A DNA stretch of 64,000 nucleotides from Haloprofundus salinisoli (GTDB lineage Archaea; Halobacteriota; Halobacteria; Halobacteriales; Haloferacaceae). Under the pieces are notes generated by a model. That model made no database searches, was not told the origin of the DNA, and worked only from the letters and a program-made list of their open reading frames with translations. This document shows, piece by piece, positions 1 to 8,099 of this stretch (position 1 is the stretch's first letter; the number at the start of each line of letters is the position of its first letter). Made by a program: the position numbers and the translations under genes. Location of the stretch: assembly GCF_020097815.1 (NCBI RefSeq), contig NZ_CP083663.1, forward strand, positions 186,001 through 250,000. Direction: 5' to 3'.

Positions 1-507
1 GGCGAGCACCGCGGCGTGTGCGCCCGACTGGACCGTCTTCATCGCGCCGTCGTGCTCGCCGGCGGTCGTCTCGAAGACGGTGTTTCCGGCGGCCGCGAAC
101 GCCTCGTCGACGGCGTCGAGCGTCGGTCCGCCCTCGTCGACGACGGCGGCGACGTTGCCCGGCGCGTTCTCGGGGGCGAAGAGCGGGTGATAGCTCGCGC
201 GTTCGCGGTCGGCGGCGTGTTCGCGCAGCGTCGACAGCGGTCCGGCCATCACGCCCGTTACGTCGAAGACGGCGCTGTCGGCGTTCGGCGCGTACGCGGC
301 GACGGCCGACTCGACGGCCGAGATGGGGACGGCGAGACAGACGGCGTCGAAGCGTTCGTCAGTGTCCGTCGAGACGACGCGGCCGCCGTGGGCCGTCGCC
401 GCCGCCTCGGCGGCCTCCGACTCCGTATCGACGAACGCCACCTCCGCCGAGAGCGTGTCGGCGACCCATCGACCCATCGACCCGGCGCCGACGATGAGCA
501 GTTTCAT
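1..507 (-). CDS. tyrA: Prephenate dehydrogenase, N-terminal part (runs off window)
   Basis: Reading leftwards from an ATG at 507, the protein opens MKLLIVGAGSMGRW, a Rossmann nucleotide-binding start with glycines at residues 7, 9 and 12. It continues with FDAVCLAVPISAVESAV and a SYHPLFAPENAPGN segment, as in stand-alone TyrA proteins that oxidise prephenate to 4-hydroxyphenylpyruvate for tyrosine. About 169 residues are present and the C-terminus lies beyond position 1. aroA and aroC lie within 8 kb, which supports a role in aromatic amino-acid synthesis. Another NAD(P)-dependent dehydrogenase with a similar N-terminus is possible but less likely. Cytosolic. Confidence 0.8.
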   Translation of the reverse strand, partial: MKLLIVGAGSMGRWVADTLSAEVAFVDTESEAAEAAATAHGGRVVSTDTDERFDAVCLAVPISAVESAVAAYAPNADSAVFDVTGVMAGPLSTLREHAADRERASYHPLFAPENAPGNVAAVVDEGGPTLDAVDEAFAAAGNTVFETTAGEHDGAMKTVQSGAHAAVLA

Positions 508-584
508 TGCGCCTTCGTAGCCAACGCCGTCGCAAAAGGCGTTCGATGCCGCCCGTATCGCATTCGAACCTGTTAGACGTCCAA

Positions 585-591
585 CTTTATT
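585..591 (+). promoter_or_regulatory. TATA-like box before the 616 gene
   Basis: A TTTATTA stretch stands out in GC-rich sequence and is centred about 28 bases before the ATG at 616. That spacing fits a leaderless haloarchaeal transcript and supports the 616 start over the GTG at 598. Confidence 0.45.
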
Positions 592-615
592 ACGGCCGTG
601 CGAGACGGTGACGGT

Positions 616-834
616 ATGAGAGATACGAGAGCCGAGGACGCCAGACGGCGAACGCTCGGGGCGGCCGCGTTCGCCCTGTTGGCCGTCGCCGCGGTCGTCA
701 GCCCGTTTCTCGCGGGTGCACACGCCCTCTGGATAGCGTTCGGGGTCGGGGCCGGCGTCGTCCTACTGGTCGTCTCGCTCACTATCGCGACGGGCTCTGA
801 CCTGAACGGGCCACCGCCGCAGCGAATCGGCTGA
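616..834 (+). CDS. Small two-helix membrane protein, function unknown
   Basis: A 72-residue protein. After a charged N-terminus (MRDTRAEDARRR) come two hydrophobic stretches, about residues 14-38 and 44-64, separated by a short loop, then a polar tail. This looks like a small integral membrane protein with two helices. The ATG at 616 is chosen over an upstream GTG (598) because a TATA-like box lies 25-30 bases upstream. It stands alone: tyrA is divergent on one side and the MFS gene converges on the other. I do not recognise the family. Confidence 0.6.
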   Translation: MRDTRAEDARRRTLGAAAFALLAVAAVVSPFLAGAHALWIAFGVGAGVVLLVVSLTIATGSDLNGPPPQRIG

Positions 835-835
835 C

Positions 836-846
836 CGCTCTTTTTC
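836..846 (+). terminator. Possible T-tract terminator
   Basis: A run of five T residues (CGCTCTTTTTCC) begins a few bases after the 616-834 stop codon. Archaeal termination commonly uses short T-tracts like this one. Weak evidence on its own. Confidence 0.3.
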
Positions 847-860
847 CGCGTAACCCGCCC

Positions 861-2033
861 TCACAGCCCCAACTTCAACGCCCGATTCACCGCGAGCACC
901 GAAAACCCGACGCCCATCACGGCGACGAGCAGACCGAGGGCGACGTCCCACCCCGCCGCGTCCGAGAGCGCGCCGACGACGAAACTCCCCGTCGCGCCCA
1001 GAAGCATGTACACCGTCCGGACGAGGCCGAACCCCACACCGCGCTCGTCGGCGGAGAGTTTGTCGATGAAGCGCGACTGAATCGGCGCGCCCCAACTCAT
1101 CGCCACGCCGACCATGCACGCACCGACGACGAAGACGGGGAGCGTTGAGCCCTCGATGAGCGTCGCGTAGCCGACCACGCCGAGGCCCATCGACAGCGAG
1201 GCGGCGGCGTCTCGGTCGAAACGGTCCGACAGGTAGCCCATGACGGGCTGGGTCGCGCCGTGGACGACGAAGTACAGCGAGAAGAGCGCGCTCGCCGTCG
1301 CCACGGAGAGGTCGTGGTAGACGACGAAAAACGTCGGCAGGAAGGAAGCCGTCGCCTGCCAGGTGAACGCGCCGGCGACGGCCAGAACCGTGGTGTAGAC
1401 GATTTCGGGCCGCGAGAGCAACTCGACGAGCGGCGCGAACGCGAACCGCTCGCGCATCGGCTGGTCGGGACGCTCGGGCGTCGTGGGCTCGATACGCCGC
1501 TGGAACAGGAGGAACACCGGAACCGCGGCGATAGCGCCGAGCAGCATCGAGGTGCGCCAGTCGTAGCGGGTGGCGACGAGCGCCGCGATCACCGGCACTG
1601 AGAGCCCCGCGAGCGGCCCGCCGGCGACGTGGACGCCGATGGCGCGTCCGATGTTGGAGAACTGCTTGGAGATGAACGTCGTGGCGACGGTGTAGTGGAG
1701 TCCCGCGCCCGCACCGAGCGCGAGGGTAAACAGCGCGAACGTCGGAAACGACGGCGAGACGGCCAGAAGGAGGCTGCCGACCGCGGTGAGTCCGACGGCG
1801 GTGAGGATGACGCGACGCTCGCCGAACCTGTCGCCGAGGACGCCGCTGGGAAACTGCATCGTCGCGTAGGCGGCCCACATTCCCGCGAGGGCGAGACCGA
1901 CCGCGCCGTTCGAAACGTCGAACTGCGCTGTGATGTCGGGGACGACCGGACTGATAGCGAGGCGCGCGACCATCGTCGCGAAGAACGCGAGCGTACAGAG
2001 GACGAGCACCGTGTTCCGGTAACGCCAGTTCAC
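861..2033 (-). CDS. Major facilitator superfamily transporter
   Basis: About 390 residues with some twelve hydrophobic helices, the usual size for an MFS secondary transporter. Between helices 2 and 3 lies GVLGDRFGERRVIL, the MFS loop signature G-x3-D-R-x-G-x-R-R, and the second half has a weaker copy (MGYLSDRFDRDAAA). It would sit in the cytoplasmic membrane and use ion gradients; the substrate cannot be deduced. The GTG at 2033 (VNWRYRNTVLVLC) is chosen because the first helix follows directly. A GTG 18 bases upstream is an alternative. The truncated epimerase gene lies divergently about 105 bases away. Confidence 0.85.
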   Translation of the reverse strand: MNWRYRNTVLVLCTLAFFATMVARLAISPVVPDITAQFDVSNGAVGLALAGMWAAYATMQFPSGVLGDRFGERRVILTAVGLTAVGSLLLAVSPSFPTFALFTLALGAGAGLHYTVATTFISKQFSNIGRAIGVHVAGGPLAGLSVPVIAALVATRYDWRTSMLLGAIAAVPVFLLFQRRIEPTTPERPDQPMRERFAFAPLVELLSRPEIVYTTVLAVAGAFTWQATASFLPTFFVVYHDLSVATASALFSLYFVVHGATQPVMGYLSDRFDRDAAASLSMGLGVVGYATLIEGSTLPVFVVGACMVGVAMSWGAPIQSRFIDKLSADERGVGFGLVRTVYMLLGATGSFVVGALSDAAGWDVALGLLVAVMGVGFSVLAVNRALKLGL

Positions 2034-2138
2034 GCCGAGAGTTGTCGACACCGGGGCAAGTGGGTTCTGATACCGGCACGCCGGGCGAGTGTCTGTAATC
2101 TGAGCAGCACTTTTGTCTGTGCGTTCGGCTTCCACCGT

Positions 2139-2438
2139 CTGCGCGTATTCGTGGCCGGGGCGACCGGCGTGTTGGGACGCCGACTCGTCTCGCAGTTCGT
2201 CGACCGCGGACACGAGGTGGTCGGCTTGACGCGCGACGCCGAGGGCGACGACCACGTCGCCGACCGCGGCGGCGAACCGTACCGGAGGGTCCTCTTCGAC
2301 GCGGACTCGCTGGCGCTGGCCGCCGAAGGAGTGGACGTCGTCGTCCACGCCGCGGCGTCGATTCCGACCGACGACCGGAATGCTGTAGCGAAGCAGACAC
2401 GAACAGTCAAGGTCCGACCACGTCAACGTGGTCCATGA
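2139..2438 (+). pseudogene. Truncated NAD-dependent epimerase/dehydratase (N-terminal fragment)
   Basis: The + strand reads LRVFVAGATGVLGRRLVSQF followed by VDRGHEVVGLTRDAEGD and GVDVVVHAAASIPT. This is the N-terminal Rossmann half of an extended SDR/epimerase (GATGVLG nucleotide loop, HAA motif). Only about 90 recognisable residues remain, then unrelated sequence to a stop at 2436-2438. The catalytic YxxxK and C-terminal domain are missing. No ATG or GTG opens the homologous frame: the expected start is CTG at 2139. The last four bases overlap the ATG of the SDR gene, so a deletion probably fused the remnant to its neighbour. Confidence 0.75.
2416..2433. repeat. 18-bp palindrome abutting the SDR start codon
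   Basis: Arms GACCACGT and ACGTGGTC are perfect complements around a 2-base centre and end one base before the ATG at 2435. It may be an operator at the transcription start, a hairpin, or a deletion-junction feature. Confidence 0.5.
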
Positions 2439-3280
2439 CCGACAAACCGCTCGACGGGCGCGTCGCCTTCATCACCGGAACCAGTCGCGGAATCGGCAAG
2501 GCGCTGGCGCTGGCGTTCGCCGACGCCGGGGCCGCCGTCGTCTCGACGGGGAAGACGATGGACGAACACGAGCGACTGCCGGGAACCGTCACGCGGACGA
2601 CCGAGGAGATACGCGAACGCGGCGGCGAGTCCATCGCCCTCCAGCTCGACGTGCGCGACGAGTCGAACGTCGAATCGGCCATCGAGGAGACCGTCGACGA
2701 GTTCGGCGGCATCGACCTCCTCGTCAACAACGCGGGCGCGATCCAGTTCGGCGGCGTCGACGAGATTCCCGCCAAGCGCTTCGACCTCCTGATGGACGTC
2801 AACGCCCGCGGGGCGTACGTGACGACGCGCGCGGCGCTGCCGCACCTCCGCGAGAGCGACCACGCCCACGTCGTGATGAACTCGCCGCCGACGACGATGG
2901 AGCCCTCGCCCGGGAAGGCGGCCTACGCGCTCTCGAAGTACGGGATGACGTTCCTCGCCCGGTCGTTCGCCCACGAACTGCAGAGCGACGAGGTTGCCGT
3001 CAACAGCGTCTGGCCCGCCTCGGCCATCGAGACGGAGGCGACGCGCCACTTCGAACTCGGCCAACCCGAGGACTGGCGCACGCCGCAGGTCGTCGTCGAC
3101 GCGATGCTCGAACTCGTGACCCGCGACCCGACGGCGTGCACGGGCAACGAGTTCTACGACGAGGAACTGCTCCGCGAGGCAGGGGTTTCGGAGTTCTCGC
3201 AGTACGCCGTCGTCGAGGGGACCGACCCCGGGCCGACGTCGGCGCAGCTGTTCGACTCGGGGTACGGGCGAGAGGAGTAG
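2435..3280 (+). CDS. Short-chain dehydrogenase/reductase (HSDL2-like)
   Basis: 281 residues. TGTSRGIG at 14-21 is the cofactor-binding T-G-x3-G-x-G motif, NNAG lies at 98-101, the likely active-site Ser is S150, and the catalytic YALSK is Y164/K168. This is a complete classical SDR oxidoreductase using NAD(P). The long segment after the glycine loop (KTMDEHERLPGTV) and the SPPTTM stretch resemble hydroxysteroid-dehydrogenase-like (HSDL2-type) SDRs. The substrate is unknown. The start overlaps the end of the truncated epimerase and directly follows a palindrome. The next gene converges, so it is likely transcribed alone. Confidence 0.85.
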   Translation: MTDKPLDGRVAFITGTSRGIGKALALAFADAGAAVVSTGKTMDEHERLPGTVTRTTEEIRERGGESIALQLDVRDESNVESAIEETVDEFGGIDLLVNNAGAIQFGGVDEIPAKRFDLLMDVNARGAYVTTRAALPHLRESDHAHVVMNSPPTTMEPSPGKAAYALSKYGMTFLARSFAHELQSDEVAVNSVWPASAIETEATRHFELGQPEDWRTPQVVVDAMLELVTRDPTACTGNEFYDEELLREAGVSEFSQYAVVEGTDPGPTSAQLFDSGYGREE

Positions 3281-3304
3281 TTCAGCAGGGCACCCGCGTC
3301 GGTC

Positions 3305-4483
3305 TCAGTCGACGACGAGTTCGACGGGGTAGTCGGTGAAGTTCTCGTAGCCGTCCTCGGTGACGACGGCGATGTCCTCGATGCGGACGCCGCCGACCGT
3401 CGGGTCGTAGAGGCCGGGCTCGATGGTGACGACGTGGCCGGGTTTCAGTTCCTCGCCGTCGCTGCTGAGACGGGGACCCTCGTGGACGTCGAGGCCGACG
3501 CCGTGGCCGGTACTGTGGATGAAGCCCGTCTCGGTCGTCGGGTCGCTTCGGAACGTCGCGTGGCCCGCGTTCTCGTACACGTCGCAGACGGCGTCGTGGA
3601 CCTCTTCTCCGGTCGCACCGGGTTCGAGGGCGTCGAACGCCGCGTCCTTCGCCTCGGCGGTCAGCTCGAACCACTCGCGGATCTCCGCTGAGGGTTCGCC
3701 CTTCACGAACGTCCGCGTCATGTCGGCGTGGTACTTGGTCGATTTACTTCGTGGGAAGATGTCGATGATGATGGACTCGTTCGCCAGGAGCGGTCCGCTA
3801 CCGCGGTCGTGGGGGTCGGCGGCGCGCTCGCCACAGGCGACGATCGTCTCGTCGAGCGCGCAGCCCTCGCGCAGGAGCGTGATTTCGATCTCCTCTTGGA
3901 CGCGCTCGCTCGTCAGCGGTTCGCCCTCGTAGACGAGCGTCCCGTCGGCGTCGACGTCGGCGGCGTGGATGAGGTCCTCCGCGGCTCTCATCGCCGCCTC
4001 GTTCGCCTTCTGGGCGGCGCGGACGTTGTCGACCTCCTCGTCGGTTTTCACCGCGCGAATGTCGCCGAGCACGTCGCGCTTTTCGACGGTCACGTCGCCG
4101 CCCTGCTCGCGGAGGCCGTCGGCGGTGCCGAGCGGGAAGCGTTCGGGCGCGAGCACGGACTCGACGCCCGCGTCGTCGAGAAACGCCGCGAGGGTCCGCG
4201 CGCGGCCCTCCTTGGATCCGTACTCGGCGAGTCGCTTCCGGTAGTCGTACTCTTCGAGGCGGAAGACGGCGTCGGCGCGACTCTCCTTCTTCGCGCGACC
4301 GTACTCCAGACCGCTGACGAGCAGGCGCGTCTCGTCGCCGGTGAACACCGTCACGAACGGGTCGGGCGCGTCGAAGCCCGACAGGTACAGCTGGTTGGAG
4401 TCGGTGCTGTCGGCGTCGAGGAGGTAGCCGTCGAAGCCTTCGGTTTCGAGATGCTCGGAGAGCGATGAGAGGTCAGGTTCCAT
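3305..4483 (-). CDS. M24 family metallopeptidase (Xaa-Pro dipeptidase-like)
   Basis: 392 residues with the creatinase-like N-terminal domain (about 1-145) followed by a pita-bread catalytic domain. The five metal ligands are all visible: D241 (IIIDIF), D254 (HADMTRT), H327 (STGHGVG), E355 (TIEPGL) and E369 (VRIEDIA). It should cleave peptides with proline in the second position using two Mn or Co ions in the cytosol. The ATG at 4483 gives [13 protein letters not shown], a typical start; the longer upstream frame would cover the promoter shared with aroA. A second M24 gene is at 22,879. Confidence 0.88.
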   Translation of the reverse strand: MEPDLSSLSEHLETEGFDGYLLDADSTDSNQLYLSGFDAPDPFVTVFTGDETRLLVSGLEYGRAKKESRADAVFRLEEYDYRKRLAEYGSKEGRARTLAAFLDDAGVESVLAPERFPLGTADGLREQGGDVTVEKRDVLGDIRAVKTDEEVDNVRAAQKANEAAMRAAEDLIHAADVDADGTLVYEGEPLTSERVQEEIEITLLREGCALDETIVACGERAADPHDRGSGPLLANESIIIDIFPRSKSTKYHADMTRTFVKGEPSAEIREWFELTAEAKDAAFDALEPGATGEEVHDAVCDVYENAGHATFRSDPTTETGFIHSTGHGVGLDVHEGPRLSSDGEELKPGHVVTIEPGLYDPTVGGVRIEDIAVVTEDGYENFTDYPVELVVD

Positions 4484-4531
4484 ATCTCGGAGGGGACACC
4501 GCGACGGTAAAGTGGTTCCCCTCCCGGAAGC

Positions 4532-4570
4532 GGAGGCAGGGTACGGAATGTGACCGCCTCCGGTACCCTG
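4532..4570. repeat. Interleaved inverted repeats in the M24-aroA divergent promoter
   Basis: CAGGGTAC (4537-4544) is matched by GTACCCTG (4563-4570), and GGAGGC (4532-4537) by GCCTCC (4556-4561). The two pairs alternate rather than nest. The position between divergent genes suggests regulator binding, but this is inference. Confidence 0.4.
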
Positions 4571-4596
4571 ATACCGGCCCGCACAGAGTGGCGAGT

Positions 4597-5892
4597 ATGG
4601 ACGCGGAACTCTCTCAATCTCGGGTACGCGGTACGGCACGTGCACCCCCGTCGAAGAGCTACACCCACCGGGCGATTCTCGCCGCCGGGTACAGCGATGG
4701 CGCGACCGTCTACGACCCCCTCGTCAGCGCCGACACGAAGGCGACGATGCGCGCCGTCGAAGCGTTCGGCGGCGACGTGACCCTCGAAGGTGACACGCTC
4801 GATGTCGACGGCTTCGGCGGCCGCCCCGGCGTCCCCGACGACGTCACCGACTGCGAGAACAGCGGGACGACGATGCGTCTCGTCACCGCGTGCGCGGCGC
4901 TCGCCGACGGCATCACGGTCTTGACGGGCGACGGCTCGCTCCGCTCGCGCCCGCAGGGGCCGCTTCTCGACGCGGTCTCGGACCTCGGCGGCCGCGCCGA
5001 GAGTACTCGGGGCAACGGCCAAGCGCCGCTGGTGTTGAAGGGCCCGATCTCCGGAGGAGAGGTGTCGATTCCGGGCGACGTGTCGTCGCAGTACATCTCG
5101 GCGCTGTTGATGGCCGGGGCCGTGACGGAGGACGGAATCGAGATCGAGCTCGAAACGCAGCTCAAATCCGCGCCGTACGTCGACATCACGCTCGAAGTTC
5201 TCCGCGAGTTCGGCGTCAGCGCCGAAGCGACCCAACGCGGGTTCTCGGTCGCGGGCGGGCAGTCGTACGACCCCGCCGACGGCGAGTACCGCGTCCCCGG
5301 CGACTTCTCGTCTATCTCGTACCTGCTCGCCGCGGGTGCCGTCGCCGCCGACGGGGACCACGAGGTGGTCGTCGAGGGCGCGTACCCGAGCGCGCAGGGT
5401 GACGCCGCCATCGTCGACATCCTCGAACGGATGGGCGCGGCTATCGAGTGGGACCGCGAGAACGGTCGCATCACGGTCAGGAAGTCGGAACTCTCGGGCG
5501 TCACCGTCGACGTGGGTGATACTCCCGACTTGCTCCCGACGATCGCGACGCTCGGTGCCGTCGCCGATGGCGAGACGCGCATCGAGAACTGCGAGCACGT
5601 CCGATACAAGGAGACCGACCGCGTGAGCGCGATGGCCGACGAGCTGACCGAAATGGGCGCAGTCGTCGAAGAAGAACAGGACGTGCTGACGGTGATGGGC
5701 GGCGACACGTCGCTTCTGGGCGCGACGGTCGACGGCTACCACGACCACCGCATCGTCATGGCGCTGTCGGTGGCCGGACTCGTCGCCGACGGAACCACCA
5801 TAGTCCGCGGGTCCGAACACGTCGACGTCTCGTTCCCGAACTTCTTCGACGTGTTCACCGGTCTGGGTGCGGACGTTCGGTTGCGGGAGTAG
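4597..5892 (+). CDS. aroA: 3-phosphoshikimate 1-carboxyvinyltransferase (EPSP synthase)
   Basis: 431 residues, the normal length. It joins shikimate 3-phosphate and phosphoenolpyruvate in the sixth step of the shikimate pathway. Visible signatures: [10 protein letters not shown] (K20, S21, R25) for substrate binding, ENSGTTMRL in the first domain, [10 protein letters not shown], and [11 protein letters not shown] near the C-terminus with the catalytic Glu. The two six-fold repeated domains are complete. The ATG at 4597 removes an unlikely 44-residue arginine-rich extension. It is divergent from the M24 gene across 113 bases that contain inverted repeats. aroC and tyrA are nearby. Confidence 0.95.
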   Translation: MDAELSQSRVRGTARAPPSKSYTHRAILAAGYSDGATVYDPLVSADTKATMRAVEAFGGDVTLEGDTLDVDGFGGRPGVPDDVTDCENSGTTMRLVTACAALADGITVLTGDGSLRSRPQGPLLDAVSDLGGRAESTRGNGQAPLVLKGPISGGEVSIPGDVSSQYISALLMAGAVTEDGIEIELETQLKSAPYVDITLEVLREFGVSAEATQRGFSVAGGQSYDPADGEYRVPGDFSSISYLLAAGAVAADGDHEVVVEGAYPSAQGDAAIVDILERMGAAIEWDRENGRITVRKSELSGVTVDVGDTPDLLPTIATLGAVADGETRIENCEHVRYKETDRVSAMADELTEMGAVVEEEQDVLTVMGGDTSLLGATVDGYHDHRIVMALSVAGLVADGTTIVRGSEHVDVSFPNFFDVFTGLGADVRLRE

Positions 5893-6101
5893 CGCGACGC
5901 CCCGGGCGAGCAGAGCGGTGCGCGGTCGAGTTGGCTGACAGACGGCGCGTCGACTGACGCGAACCGGGACGCCGTACACCCGCCTCGGCCGGTTCGCGGC
6001 GGTTCGTCAAATCACGGGCGGTCTGGTCCCGTTTCCGTACAAAAAGGTTCGGCCGGGGACGGCGTCGACGCGCGGCGCGGAAGCGGACGGGACGCGTCGG
6101 T

Positions 6102-6575
6102 TTAGCGCTCGCTGATACCCGTGCGCCGCCGAATCGCCTCGACCCACCACGTCTTGAAGACGAGTATCCCGGCCGTGCCGACGACGGTGCCGACCGGCTT
6201 CCGTCGAACCGCCGAGACGAGCGCCAGCGCTCCCGAAACGGCGTTCAGCACGTTGAGGACGTTCGGGTAGCTCAGGTCCATCGTTCCGTTCCCGTCTCCG
6301 AGCCACGCTTTTTCGGCGAGGACGACCTCGCTGAGCCAGTTGTCGGTTCGCTCCGGGTCGCCGAACAGCACGGGGTTGACGACGGTGAAGGCGACGGCAG
6401 CCGCGAGCAGCCGCCACTTTCTGCGATAGATGGCGTACAACAACGCCGGCGTGATGGCGAAGCGCGTGCCTGCGCTCCACGGGTTCGAGTGTCTGCGCCA
6501 GAAGGTATCTTCGAGTCGCGCGCGCAGGGAGCGCTGGTCGATGTTCGACGAGTCGACGGCCGCGGGGTCGGTCAT
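6102..6575 (-). CDS. DUF6653-like small membrane protein
   Basis: 157 residues opening MTDPAAVDSSNIDQ. A conserved-looking FWRRHSNPWSAGTR segment is followed by hydrophobic stretches at roughly 45-60, 65-85 and 110-130 and an RRKPVGTVVG loop. From memory this pattern matches the uncharacterised DUF6653 family; no function is known to me. The ATG at 6575 is chosen over the longer frame that would overlap the aroC promoter. It is divergent from aroC and convergent with aroA, so it has its own promoter. Likely in the cytoplasmic membrane. Confidence 0.65.
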   Translation of the reverse strand: MTDPAAVDSSNIDQRSLRARLEDTFWRRHSNPWSAGTRFAITPALLYAIYRRKWRLLAAAVAFTVVNPVLFGDPERTDNWLSEVVLAEKAWLGDGNGTMDLSYPNVLNVLNAVSGALALVSAVRRKPVGTVVGTAGILVFKTWWVEAIRRRTGISER

Positions 6576-6697
6576 GCGAGTGGCTACGCCACCCAGTAGA
6601 ATGAGGGTTCCTCGTGCACCGGGCGAACGTTCGCCTCGCGTCGCCACGATTGCGCCTTTCTGCAAACACTAAATGGCCGCGACACCGACGCCCGGTA

Positions 6698-7855
6698 ATG
6701 AACGGCAACGGCTTCGGACGACTGTTCCAGTTTTCGACCTACGGCGAGAGCCACGGCGACGCGATGGGCGTCGTCGTCAGCGGCTGTCCCGCGGGCGTCG
6801 AACTCGACGAGGAGAAGATTCAGCGCGAACTCGACCGGCGCAAACCCGGCCAGTCGATGATCACCACCAGCAGGGGCGAACCCGACGAAGTGTCCATCCA
6901 CAGCGGCCTGCAGGACGGCTACACGACGGGGACGCCCATCGGGATGACCATCGAGAACAAGGACGCGCGCTCGGGCAAGTACGAGCCGTTCGTCACCGCG
7001 CCGCGACCGTCCCACGGCGACTTCACCTACTCGGCGAAGTTCGGCACGCGCAACTGGGGCGGCGGCGGGCGCTCCTCCGCGCGCGAGACGGTGAACTGGG
7101 TCGCCGCGGGCGCGGTCGCACAGCAGGTGCTCGACCAGTCGGAGCACGACATCCAGATTAAAGCGCACGTCAGCAAGATCGGCGACATCGAAGCGCCGGA
7201 AGTGACGTTCGAGGAGATGCTCGAACACACCGAGGTGAACGACGTCCGCTGCGCGCACCCGGAGACCGCCGAGAAGATGCGCGACCTCACCGACGAGTAC
7301 CAGAAGCAGGGTGACTCCATCGGCGGGAGCATCTACTTCGAGGCGCGCGGCGTTCCGCGCGGGCTAGGCGCGCCGCGCTTCGAGTCGTTTCCCTCGCGGT
7401 TGGGCCGGGCGATGTTCTCGATTCCGGCGACGACGAGCGTCGAGTACGGCCTCGGCAAGGAGGCCAGCGAGTGGACCGGCCACGACCGAAACGAGGACTG
7501 GGAGTTTGGAGAAGACGGCGATCCGGTCCCCGTGGGTAACAAACACGGTGGCCTGCAGGGCGGCATCACGACGGGCCAGCCGATCTACGGCGAGGCGACG
7601 TGGCACGCGCCCACCTCGATTCCGAAAGAGCAGACAACCGTCGACTGGGAGACCGGCGAGGAGAAACAGGTGCAGGTCGTCGGCCGCCACGACCCCGTGT
7701 TGCCGCCGCGGGCGGTGCCGGTCGTCGAGGCGATGCTCTGGGTGACCGTGCTCGACTTCATGCTGCTCGCGGGTCGGATCAACCCGGACCGGTTGGACGG
7801 GCAGGTCGGCGAGTACGACACCGACTACCACCCGAGCAGTCCGCAGAACGAGTAA
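6698..7855 (+). CDS. aroC: Chorismate synthase
   Basis: 385 residues, full length. It converts EPSP to chorismate, the last common step of aromatic synthesis, with reduced FMN as cofactor. Signatures: TYGESHGDAMGVVVSGCPAG near the start (H19), RRKPGQS, GGGRSSARETVNWVAAGAVA, and GNKHGGLQGGITTGQP near residue 290. The C-terminal PRAVPVVEAM segment is also typical. The start at 6698 (MNGNGFGRLFQF) matches the family; the upstream frame from 6614 lacks homology. With aroA and tyrA it makes a loose aromatic cluster. Confidence 0.95.
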   Translation: MNGNGFGRLFQFSTYGESHGDAMGVVVSGCPAGVELDEEKIQRELDRRKPGQSMITTSRGEPDEVSIHSGLQDGYTTGTPIGMTIENKDARSGKYEPFVTAPRPSHGDFTYSAKFGTRNWGGGGRSSARETVNWVAAGAVAQQVLDQSEHDIQIKAHVSKIGDIEAPEVTFEEMLEHTEVNDVRCAHPETAEKMRDLTDEYQKQGDSIGGSIYFEARGVPRGLGAPRFESFPSRLGRAMFSIPATTSVEYGLGKEASEWTGHDRNEDWEFGEDGDPVPVGNKHGGLQGGITTGQPIYGEATWHAPTSIPKEQTTVDWETGEEKQVQVVGRHDPVLPPRAVPVVEAMLWVTVLDFMLLAGRINPDRLDGQVGEYDTDYHPSSPQNE

Positions 7856-8099
7856 CGGTCCCGACGTTCGTCTCGAAGCGAGACTAACTCGGTGCTGATA
7901 GACAATTTATCGGTCCGTTCGTCGAATACATTTGTAAACGAGGAACTCGGTTCGTAGTAGTAAACGACGTGAATTTGGGGGTACACTGTCCGATTCGGCT
8001 ATCTTTCATAATCATTCTATGACAACCTATAGCAAAGACTTTACTTGGTAGATGGCTACAATCGGACACTGGCGGCCCCACACGGGCCAGGACTCAAAT
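7856..8099 (+). promoter_or_regulatory. AT-rich leader/promoter region of the oxidoreductase operon
   Basis: This 244-base gap is unusually AT-rich. CCTATAGC at 8027-8034 is a TATA-like candidate. TGTCCGAT (7988-7995) and ATCGGACA (8061-8068) form an inverted repeat, and GGCCC/GGGCC (8074-8078/8084-8088) can form a hairpin about 12 bases before the ATG at 8100. An in-frame ATG at 8052 leaves the true start open. The gap may carry regulated transcription or leader structure. Confidence 0.4.

Noticed and set aside
18-497. Arginine-rich long open frames on the + strand opposite tyrA
   Set aside because: They are reverse-strand shadows of a GC-rich gene; composition is Arg/Ser-rich with no motif, while the reverse strand encodes a clear Rossmann dehydrogenase.
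763-2400. 545-codon open frame on the reverse strand overlapping the MFS gene
   Set aside because: It is Arg/Pro-rich without hydrophobic helices; the other frame gives the MFS transporter.
5893-6101. Possible gene in the aroA to DUF6653 gap
   Set aside because: The only open frames are continuations of neighbouring shadows; the gap is convergent and probably holds terminators.
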